Shown one piece after another: positions 13,401 through 25,400 of a stretch of DNA of 64,000 nt (positions within the stretch are counted from its first letter, which is position 1; each line of letters starts with the position of its first letter). The translations under genes were made by a program, and so were the position numbers. Origin of the DNA: Haliaeetus albicilla (taxonomy: Eukaryota > Chordata > Aves > Accipitriformes > Accipitridae); NCBI RefSeq assembly GCF_947461875.1, contig NC_091483.1:70822332-70886331 (forward strand). The letters are read 5' to 3'. The notes below the pieces were generated by a model. It was not told the origin of the DNA. It did not search any database and saw only the letters and a program-made list of their open reading frames with translations.

Positions 13401-16400
13401 AAAAACAAAACCACAAAAAAACTAACAAAGAACAACTGAACAACAACAAAAAAAATCCAGTTGTGTCCTGTATGTCAGAGATACAAATACTTGCTCAGAA
13501 CTGCAGTGGCAGTATCATACCAATGGACTGATACATCACTAAATCAAGAAAGGTCAAACCATTTTTTTCAGAAGTGTCGTGGTTTAACCCCAGCCAGCAA
13601 CTAAGCACCACGCAGCCGCTCACTCACTCCCCCCCATCCAGTGGGATGGAGGAGAGAATCAGGAAAAGAAGTAAAACTCCTGGGCTGAGATAAGAACGGT
13701 TTAATAGAACAGAAAAGAAGAAACTAATAATGATAACACTAATGAAATGACAACAGTAGTAATAAAAGGATTGGAATGTACAAATGATGCGCAGGGCAAT
13801 TGCTCACCACCCACCGACTGACACCCAGCCAGTCCCCGAGCGGCGAATCCCTGCCCCCCCACTTCCCAGTTCCTAAACTAGATGGGACGTCCCATGGTAT
13901 GGAATACACTGTTGGCCAGTTTGGGTCAGGTGCCCTGGCTGGGCATGAGAAGCTGAAAAATCCTTGACTCTAGTCTAAACACTACTGAGCAACAACTGAA
14001 AACATCAGTGTGTTATCGACATTCTTCGCATACTGAACTCAAAACATAGCACTGTACCAGCTACTAGGAAGACAGTTAACTACATCCCAGCTGAAACCAG
14101 GACACATTCTCAAAAGCTACCCATGAATAAATGGGTTAGAAGAAACAAGCACCATATGGATGTGAAGCTGTTTGAAAAGCTGAACTTGGAGTAGTTATAT
14201 ACCAAAAGAGGAGGACACACCGAGTTGTGTTCCACAGGGGTTTGTCCTGAATCTGACGCTATTTAATACTTTCATTAACAACTCAGACAGTAGAATGGAG
14301 TATACACTTATTAAATTTGCAGAGGCATAAAGCTAAGCAAATTAAAACTGTATCAAGAGAACAAGACTTCAATTCAAAACAATACTGCCAACTTGGAGAC
14401 ATGACATGAAGAATTTGAATAAGGTCAGAGGCTCTTTGTTGCAGCAGGAACAATTATCTGAACCCACAGAGAATGGGGAACAACTGATTAGGGAACAGTT
14501 CTTCGGAAAGTCATCTGGGATCAGACTGGATCATAAACTGAACATAACAACAACACGTTGTTGCATAAAAAGTCATCATTATAATGGGATGCATAAATGC
14601 AGTATAATCCATTATGAATGAAAGGTAATCTTTCTGCTATCCTTCGCTTTGGGCAAGGCCTCAGCTGGAGTTTTGTTTCATTTCAGCACCTCACCGCAAT
14701 ACCTACTGGGACAGTGTCCAAAGGAGAGGAAAAAAGTATGATCAAAGGTCAAGAAGAACATGTATGAAAACCCAAATATACTGTAATTGTTGATTCTAGA
14801 AGAGACTGAGGAAAACCAAAATAAGTTAATGTAAAAAAAAAAAAAAAAAAATTCTAGTAGCATGGATAAGGAAACAGGAGAAAGCAGGAGGAGGATATAG
14901 AATCTCTACTGAAAGAAATATTTAAGACCAAGCAAAACACAGTGGTAGAATGACCTAGTCATTCTCTTTTTGAATGTGTCAGCCATGCTCTTTCCAGCCA
15001 ATCCTTTCTATGATGTATTTTGCTGGCAAAGCACAAGGAATCAGAGCTGATGGAGGCGTTACAGCAGCTTTTGGAATTAGTAACTCTTTCTGCTGGTGCA
15101 TAAAATATTTTCTGCTTACTGATTCAATAAAGACACCAAATCAAGCAGAAAAACTTGATTTTCTTCCAACAATGTATTACAAAAGAGAGAGAAGCAATAA
15201 GCTGAAATAAACCAGTCCTAAAATATCAATATGTACTGTTTTAGCAGATATGCCCAACTTACCGCCTGCAGATATTGCCTTACAAATATACACATAAATG
15301 CTCTTACACACACACAAGTGTATAGCTATATGCCCATATGTACATGTATGTATAACCTTAGTTGTAAATACAGCAGACATTTTTAAACTTCTTCCCTTTG
15401 GGCATCCAGTATGTTTTAAATTATTTTATTTCTTATTTAACTATTAAATTTAAACATTATTTATTACAATTTGTGCATTTTAATTTACTGCCTTTTGCAT
15501 CCACATGCTGTCCGACATAAATTCAAGGTAAAAACTTGTCTACTCAAATGACAAAACATTCCACAACAACATATTTAAAACATTACTTTTTTTTTTTTTA
15601 GGTCTGTGGAGAAGCTTCAGCTACTAAAACAGGCAGTACAAGCATACCTGAATCAGTACTTTTGGTTTTGTAAAATATTGCAGAGAAATTCCAGAATGCT
15701 GCTAGGAAGAATTACTATTTCTAAAATGTGATATATGAACTTAGTATGATAGAAAAAGAAGAGAAATAATTTGAAAATAATTCCCTGGAGAACAGAAGAA
15801 TACTATATACTCCTCCACAAAGAAAGTCCTTACAGATCATCTACATGTTTCACTATTTTAATATAACAAAGCCATGCTTCTTGTAAAAACGTGATTAAGT
15901 CAAGACAAGAAAGAAGTCTGGCATTGTACAGGAGCCAGTAAGACACTATTTTTAGAGTCCTTTAATGGCTACTTCTTTTCTTTTTATTGGTTAAGCCAAG
16001 GGAACACTCTCCACAAAACACAGGGTAAGCATTCAACTATTTTCTATTAGGTAGCAAACATGTTACGTGATTTGTTGACTTTTTTTTTCTCCAGCTTTAC
16101 TAGAGAGATAAATGCTAGGGCAAAAGTCATAATTACTGGGCACCAACATTATTTTTTAAGACAGAAAGATAATTTGTTAAGAATTTTTTCAGAGTATATT
16201 ATTTGCAATAAACAACGTATGAAATGTTCAAACACTTAACTGCACAGAAGGACCTCACAAGCATGTAATGAAGACACATCAGAAGCCACCCATCCAGCCT
16301 TTCCTGTGGAAAAAGCATCATTTCTACTCGGAACCAACCTACGCTACACTGATGAACTACACCAGTATCTCTGCAGTTGCAAAAGACAATAAATTAGATG

Positions 16401-19400
16401 TCTAATAATCCCAGATGGAAAGCTCTTCTCTCAACTATTTTCCTTAAGTATGAGGTGTTCTGTGGTCAAAATCTAGAATTCTCTCAATTCCTTTCCAATG
16501 TCTGATTAAAACAGTAGGAATAACTACTGGTCTTTAAACTGTCTAAACCTTGAAAGATCCTTCAGAGAAACTGGAGGCTGTGGAGGAATCCCAAGAGGAC
16601 CATTTCAAATTCCCAAGCGTTAGGGCACTACAGCTAGTTCCTCAAACTATATTTAACACAAACATACAAACTGTCTTGGTGGTTCAATGATCAAAAACAT
16701 GAAGGAGCCGATGATGAAAAGCAAAGGCACAAGCTGTTCACAGATGAAACACCAGACAATTTACCAAAGACTGAAGATCGGATCTCACACAGCACAGAAA
16801 GCGATGTAGGAATGCATTATAGCAAATGGACTGAGAGAAAGGATATATAGAATGTATAGCAGTCATACACTAAAAATGGGAAGGTAAGTAACAATCCTCA
16901 TCTGAAAGGAATGATCACAGTTTGCTTAATAAAAAAAGCACCCACATCTTGTTAACATCTTCAGGAACCAAGAGTCCCTGCCTTCTCCTTTCCAGGAAGA
17001 GCGATCAACTTGTTCTGACCAGTTTATGACCAAAGGGAAATGACAGAAATAGCCACCTACCCCTACAGCTCATTTTCTACAGAACTGAAAAAAGGAAAGG
17101 TACTATTCATTTTTCTGTTATGGCAACATAAATGAGAAATTATTCCACTAAAGTCAATAAAGTCTCATCAGCATATCACTTACAAGAGAAGAATCTGATA
17201 TTCAGACTTTATAAAGTCAGGAAGGGGCTTTTTTTTTTTTTTTTTTTTTAAGTCATTGTGCATCACTAACTCACTAAAGATACACATTAGCCAAATGCAA
17301 CATTGCTGGGAAAGTACTTAAAGATCACAATTTAGCAGGGATAATTTTTTAATATATGTCAGGTGTTTACCATATTTACTCATAAATTGAAAATTACTTT
17401 TGTGATTATCCAGTAAACTTAAAAAAAAGTTCATCAGTTCTGTTTTAAGGAAAAGTCCTTGGTTATTTTTCTTATACATTGCCTCAAGGACTATACCCCA
17501 CATGTGCTTTCTGAACACCACTACGAAGCTTAATAAGCCCACCTGAAAAAGCTGGTGAGGAAGTCCTTGAGATAAGCTATAAACCAGATATGAACAAATA
17601 CCCAAATACTGTTTACCATTGCTGTTTTTGAGTATTGTCAGAGCATTTTCCAACAGAAACTAATGAATTTTCAAATACTCTGAGATTTCATAAAGCATTT
17701 CTTGATTGTTGAGTTTCACTTCTTTCCAAAAATTCTTGGAGAGAGACTACAGTTAACACCACCACAGGTGACAGCTCAGAGACAAATACTATTAGCAGAA
17801 ACAGTGATGATGCAATGTCCCATGATTTAGCTACACGTTTCTTATAAAATACCCTGCCACTGACTGTGTTCACTGATCATGAGTGTGACATCCAAAGGAC
17901 TTTGTTAGGTTTGAAATGTGTATATGAAACCAGGAAGAAAATAATTAAAATAATTTAAGTTATTTTTCTTCAAAACAAGGCTCTAATGTTAAATAAAAGC
18001 AATGGTACATATAAAGTTATCGGTGGTCCTTCCCTTAGTAGGTGCAACCAATAATAACATGAGTCATGCAGTCTTTGCTACTCATTCAGTGTTTTCATTA
18101 TTTATTATTTTTCCTTAAAACATGTGTTGTAGAGAAAGTCCAATGATCCTCTTTGCATCCACAAAGTAGAACAGCATAAACAATCTAGTATGGAATTTGA
18201 CAGTACTATTTTATAAGTTGGACCATTAAGGACAGGATCAACTGCAATCACAGATGAGATTTGGAGGATTATTTTATGGTTTAATAAAGGAAATTACACT
18301 TCTTTTTTCCTCTCCATAGTTAATACCTAAGGTGTGGGGAGGTAAAAATCACTGAGAATTACAATGATAACTGGTTAAAATAGTTTACAAAAAGAACATT
18401 GAAAACTTTTAAAAACCAAAATAGCTTGGCCAAATTCTTACTCCTCTTATCACTTCAATTTTATGCACGCTACTGTTAAAATACAAATGGTACCCAAAAT
18501 TTAACTGCTACTAACTGTTTGCTCTTACTGCAATTATTTGTAGTTTCTCAGCCTATGCATTCACATGAAGTTTTCACATAATAAAACCAGTTATTTCAGT
18601 ATTAAATTGGTAGCTCCACCTAGTGTTGTTCATGACCTATTCCAACAGGAGCTGAAAAGCACAGAGCTAGTCATAACACATAGCTGTACACCATTTCTGC
18701 TTGCTGCTTGGAAAAGCAGTTCCTCATACACCTCGCATACAGAATTGACACCCACCCGCCCCCCCGAGCTTCGTTTTCACCAGCACTGACTACGAATAGC
18801 TCTCATGGCCTTACACTTATAGAACATGCCAAAATCTTTTTTTGTTTTTTTTTGTTTTATTTTTGAACCAAGAAAATACTGCTTTTAGAATCTCAGGGAA
18901 GCAAAAACAGGTGCTGGAAGTCTTCTGGCAACTTAGGCACACATTTTGATACCAATGATTGTATAGTATGGCTATTACTGTGAAAGACCCTTTCAGGCAT
19001 AGAAGTTGTTTCTCAGAAAGACTGTTCCTCCAATGTGGACCGAGCTTAAGGAATAGCAGTTAGCTCATCTGTTCCTATTGTCTTCTCCTGGGGGATGGAT
19101 ATCTGTCTCGATAACGCTCCTATTTGGTATCTGTAAAGCCTTTTGGAGAAAGGTATTAAATTGACTTGGGACTCAGTGTCTTCAATCCAAGATGATTTTA
19201 GACTGTATTTTCTCTACCTTAATTACAGCAACAGCTTAGCTTTAGTCAGGGTTGTGGCAGAATTGGAATGCAGACAGGCCTGGCTCACCCCATGCAATAC
19301 TGCAGTTATGTTGAGGGACTGGAGAAATACAACACAGGAAATTGTGAAATTTCAGAAGATCCTTTAAAAGGGGAAGCTTACCTACACTATTCCATTTGGA

Positions 19401-22400
19401 TATATACACACACACACACTCCCCTCCCCACTCCCCAAACCAAACCCCAAACCAAAACAACCAAGTGCGTTGTGTGATTCTCAGATGAGTGTGAAAAAAA
19501 GACATATAGTTGTTTTAAGTGATACTCCACACGCTTCCACCCAAGAAAGGCATTGCCACAATGATCCACCTTTGTCACCTCAAGAACAACTTGCTGACAT
19601 TCTCTTTAAAGTGGAAACTTCACTTGGGAGAAATTTATTGGCATCTTTATAAAAAGTGCATCCCAGTTCTTTAATGCATCCCAAGTGGGATGCATTCTGT
19701 ATTGCACACACTGTACATTCTTCCAATTTTACATCTGGTTGAAATTTTAAAAGTTTTGGGTTTGAACCACAAATCTCAAAATAAAATGGTGTCCCAGAAC
19801 CCTGGAGAACACCTCTTTCCCTATGCATAACCAGGGTGGCAGATCAACCCACTTTAAATGACAACGTGACGAAGGCCAGGCAGTTTCGGTGAGCATTTTT
19901 CCCCACACAAATACATTTCCCTGAAAGACAGCATTCACTGTATGTCATTGTTGTGGTTTAACTCCAGCAACTACACACCACACAGCCTCTCGCTTGCTCC
20001 CTCCACACCCAGTGAGATGGGGGAGAGAATCAGGGGAAAAAAAAAAAGTAAAACTCACGGGTTGAGATAAGAACAGTTTAATAGAACAGAAAAGAAGAAA
20101 ATAATAATGGTAATAATAATAAAAATAAAATACTGATAATAATAAAAGAATTGGAATATACAAAACAAGTGATGCACAATGCAGTTGCTCACCACTTGCT
20201 GACCAATGCCCAGTCAGTTCCCGAGCAGCGATCTGCACCCCCCAGCCACCTCCCCCCAGTTTATATACCGGGCATGACATCACATGGTATGGAATATCCC
20301 TTTGGCCAGTTTGGGTCAGCTGTCCTGGCTGTGTCCCCTCCCAACTTCTTGTGCCCCTCCAGCCTTCTTGCTGGCTGGGCATGAGAAGCTGAAAAATCCT
20401 TGACTTAGTCTAAACACTACTGAACAACAACTGAAAACATCAGTGTGTTATCAACATTCTACTCATCCTAAATCCAAAGCATAACACTATACCAGCGACT
20501 AGAAAAAAAAATTATCTCTATCCCAGCTGAAACCAGCACTGTTCATTTTTTATCTTAGACATACCTACAGACTGAGAAGGAAGTAAAGGAATTATTAGTT
20601 AGATGTTGTGGGGTCTACACTACAAAGACACAAAGAGGATATCTACGTTTTTCAAATAAATATTTGTAGTAGTCGTGTGTCACAAACCCATTTCGACAAT
20701 ATGAAATAAAATAAAATGGTAAGTAGTTCAACTAGAACCGTTAAACTTCTATTTACAACAGCAAAGTTAAATAAGTGGAGATACCTATGAAGTATTTTCT
20801 ATTTCTGGAATGAAATATTGTGCAACCTATAATATGACTACCAAGTTTGCACATAACAATAGTGTCATCAAAAAGCAAGCTTTTCATTTCTCAAATGATA
20901 TGGTTATTTGTACTCGGTTCACCAAAATACAAGTTGCCGTAACATTTAGATCTTAGATTAACTTGATTTAGTAATTCATTAAGAATGTTAAATCTGCAGA
21001 TCACAAGATACTCTTATTTTTTCTTACTAATACCAACCTGTAAACTGTGTTTTAATCTTCTAAAAATCCTACTACTAAAGCTATCAGCAAGTAAGCAGAT
21101 ACAGCAGTTTTGAATGTTTGAATGGCTGAAGAGAATCAAAACTTTCTCCAAACAATAATAACTACCAGAACTGAAGCCTACAGTTTTTGTCACAGAAAAG
21201 GAAATCCTGTGCTGCTGTCCCCTGACACTGTGTTCTCAATGGTGTCCTTCATCTGGAATTCACATTCTGGAGTCTGAAGAGTTTGCATCACTCTCCTCCA
21301 GGACCTGCTGATGCTACTGACTGTATACTTAGTGATAACAGGTAGGTTTAGTGTCACAGAGTGAAAGGGAAAAGCTGGATCACTGAATCTAGTATTCTGC
21401 TGTCTCGGGAACCACTTCAGAAATCTACTCTGTAGGTCCTTAAAAGGTATTGAACTCAGACTGCCAGGTTGTTTTGTTTCATAACTCACTCCTAAGAGCC
21501 AGAAATTCTCTTTAAATTCTGAGTCTCATTTTATTTAGGACCATTTTCTTCTTGTGACAGCACTATTCTTCATCTTAATTAGCTAACAGTAAGCCTATTA
21601 ATAAGCAATCTATGTTTTGGTTTTAGTCATTATGCTACAGATTTTTAAACAGTTCACTTTATAAATCTGAAAATAAATAAACAAATCTATTTAAACACGA
21701 TGCACACCTACCTGTAAGCATTAATGTAATCCTTTCTGTGCTGCAGAAGAAAATCTTTCAGCTTTCCAATATGAGAAATCTAGATGAACAGAAATAATAA
21801 TTAAACTTCAGTAAGATAACTAATTTTATGTTTAAAGTTCAGTATTCCATGCTTCAAACATGAATTTGTAAAATTATTTATTCTGTCATTAAATAGAATC
21901 ATAAAATTTATTCTTTTACATTTGAATTTTCACATTTTGCAAGCAGTCAATACATAAAAATAATCTAAAAATATCTCTTGTATGAAAGTACAACTCAGAA
22001 AAGAGTAGTAAAAATGTCTTCTATCCAAAAAAGCATAAACTAAACACTACTAAACACTAAATATAACTACAATGTTACACATTAAAAATATTAAACATAA
22101 TAACAACACAAACCACTATCTAAACTGGCAATCCAGAACCTAATGTATATTTTAGAAAATAAATTCATTTTAGAAGATCACACAAAGTTTTAAACATTTT
22201 ACTGATGAGATACAATACAAATATTTGAGTTCAGTTATTAGAACTTGTAGAGCAAGGTGCTGTCCCTCTGCTTTCTATTTTTGCCATAAAAGACTGACCA
22301 GTTTGCGCCCAAACTAAAGTAGTATCTCTATCATCTGATAATCATTACAAAGTTTTGCCGGAGCATACCTCCCTAACAAATTTCTATTTCTGGATTTCCA

Positions 22401-25400
22401 CTTCACTGTGGATACATTTTACTATAAATCCACTTGATTTTCTTTATTAAAAGTCTTTACAAAGATCCTTTGAAAAGATGAAAAAATTCCTAAAAGTCTG
22501 AAAGAACTTTTGCAATCTTTAGTGTGATATAAAAGATTTAACGTAGCATAAGATGGTGCTCATTTTAGAGAGTGGAGGAATTATAGAAATCTAGTTTAAT
22601 TGGCCACAGAAATGACATGACTACCAATATGACTTCCTTAGCAGGTCTTGAAGGAGATGTGATGGGGGGATGAGGAGGGGGGAGAACTACATACATTAGT
22701 GATATATATTTTCAAGGGGAGGCAGGGGGAACCTTTCTAAAGCATGTTCTCAAACATTCATTAATAATTCAGTGTAAAAAAGCATGCAAGGAATTTTACA
22801 AAACAATAGTTATTTTAGTTCACAAATACAATAAATGTGGTTTACTCCATGTATCTGGGAAAAAGCATCAGAAGCTGTTCAAGTCTTAAAATCCTATTTT
22901 CATGCAAATGTTCCTTGTAATTAAACAAACAAAAAAAACCACAGAGAAAGAACACAGAATAGTTTGGATAAATAGAAGATTAATTCCCCCAATTTTTTTT
23001 TCAAAAGATCAGCAGCTTTTCAAAAAAAGATGAAAAAAATTTACTTAGTAAGACTACAGTGATTTGTACAACTAGAAAGAAGTGTTTCCTTGTGCAAATA
23101 CGCATATATTTCCTTATTATTTTTTTTTCCTGTTTCATTTTTACTACAACTCATCATATTGGATAAGAATTTTCCCAGTTTTAATGTTTAAAGTTTTCCA
23201 TGCGATTAACAGCACAGGAAATGTAATCCCATTCATAGCAAACTGAGTTCTGTTAGTACCTCCAGCAGATCTGAAGTTTCGTGAAGCGTGTTAGCGCTGT
23301 CATACACAGTAAGAAGGGAAATGCTGAAATCACTACACGATCAATAAAGCACAAAGAGTAAGCTAAACCATGCCACAGATGTTCCTTCCCATTGCCACTG
23401 GAACTTATTTTCTGTATAGTAATCTCTTTCTTAGCTCAGACTTGGTACGTCATGAAATTTGCTGAATAGGTAAATTAAGCTTGACTATGAAAGCAAAACA
23501 TTTAAAACAGTCATACACTGTTTCAGTAGAACAATAATACTTAATAGGCAGAAAGAAAGTACTACAGATGACAAAGACTAGAAATGTAAAATAAGAAACA
23601 CATTTCAAAACATTTATATTAATATGTGAACAAACACTAAACTAAGAAAATTTTGCTAATCTATTTTCAAGTAATAAATCTTAATATTACTGCAATAGCT
23701 ACAATTTAGGAGTGATTAACAAGCAGAAAGAATCAGAATGACAAGCAAGAACACTGTCTTACAGTAATTAATTCATCTAGTCACAAAGAGCATTCTATTT
23801 AGGCTAAAATTGTCATCGTGTGTTTGAATTGCACTGACCCCACTTTGCCTCTCCTTCATTTGTAAAGCTATTTTCATGAATTTAGAATGACACCATTATG
23901 CCCATACTTGCATCAAGCTCTTAGTTCCCAAGATTTGCATCAGAAGTGAGACTACTTGTTCTGCTTTCCCTCAAATTCTAACAGCACCTTCTACGATCCT
24001 GCACTGCTGCTGTTTCTCTTTTGCTTTTTCTTACCATGTACTACTGATATAGTTTCGAATTCAATGTGTCATTAGCGTACCAACAAAATCAAACAATTTT
24101 TACAAAAAAGGTCTCATTAGCATTAAAGGGAATGTGAATTTTATTTAAAAAAAAAATTAATCTTAAGCTTAATCTTCTGCAGACACAAAATATCCCTGAT
24201 TATACAAATATAAATCTTGAAGGTATCTCAAGGGTCATCAACCTGCAGTTAATCTGGGGTTATCAGAGGCGCACCATACAGTCTTTACAAAGTTATCAAG
24301 CTCCAACCTAAAAGTAATAAAGCATCTCCCTATTCCAACTGAATGGCTTTATTAGAATCCTACTGCTCTCATTATGAATGAGAACTGACAAATTTCCAGG
24401 TTTACTGATTACCAACTTCTATCCATCTGTTCTTGCTTCAAAACAGTCCTTTCCCTTAAAAGCTCTGCTTCCCTGCAGAAATGTCTGAGTTTACCGTCAA
24501 TAATCCTATCTCCCTCTAACTTCTGTAACCCCAGACAAATGACCCCAAGCTTCTTCTCACAATGTAGTTATGAAGTTGCCTAACCCATAACTTTCCTTTG
24601 CACTTGCTCCAGTTCACATCCCTCCTCTTCCAATTCAGATGACTAAAAGGGCATTCACTGGTGTTGGTTACTTTGCAACTCAGCTGGAAATACCTTTTCT
24701 TCCACCATTTTCATTGATTAGTTTCAAGCTTATTCTTTGTTTCAGTCTCTAAATACATATTCTTCTGCTGAATTTCTTTCTTCTCCCCACAACTCCAGAC
24801 CCCAGAGCCATTCAGCATTTGCTGTAACATATCATGCTCCTCCCTCTCCTTCCTCTCAGCATTCCCTCATCAGTAAATTTTACTGATCCATCTTACTCTG
24901 GGATTGATTTTAAAACTCATCTTCTTTAGTACTGTTCTTCTTTTGGGGAATACAAAAAGTAATTCTGCTATCAATCCGTCTTCAGCCCAACTCTTCCTTC
25001 AACACAGAAGAATTGCTTCTGCTTATTCATCTTATTCAGTTAATATTTTCTCTGCTAATCTCCTCCAGACTTCCTATTAGCACTTCATCAGACACTTTAC
25101 CATCAGACACGAGGTCATCTTAACGAAGGAAAAGCGGATTTTCTTAAAGCATCAAGTTGGTTGGGCACATCCTATTTTTAGTACGATAGCAAGTTATACT
25201 GCATTGTATCTTGCTTTCTAGTTATCTTTTTCCCCTCAAAATCTTTTCTGAATTCTGGACCACTTCTGGATCAGACCCTGCTGATGCCATTATCAGTTTC
25301 CCTCTGCTGACTTAATTATAGGCATTAAATTTGCCTCACTCTAATCAAATGGTACCATCTTCAATTCAATGTATTTTCATTAAAAATAACTGCCTTCAGA

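Larger units (their letters stand above)
11208..21711 (-). other. STX18 intron 2 (10.5 kb)
   Basis: This intron carries most of the recent insertions in the 3' part of the locus: an LTR fragment at 12925-13314, a solo LTR at 13575-14104, a decayed CR1 piece at about 14200-14830 and a second solo LTR at 19949-20538. It also has a 19-A run (14833-14851), a 21-T run (17229-17249) and a short CA repeat (19406-19419). The rest is AT-rich and unrecognised. Confidence 0.85.

Noticed and set aside
17318..17653. 111-residue minus-strand open frame in intron 2
   Set aside because: No similarity and no flanking splice sites; probably chance.
19945..20382. 145-residue minus-strand open frame
   Set aside because: Entirely within LTR copy 2. 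The tyrosine/leucine-rich stretch is translation of the AT-rich repeats.
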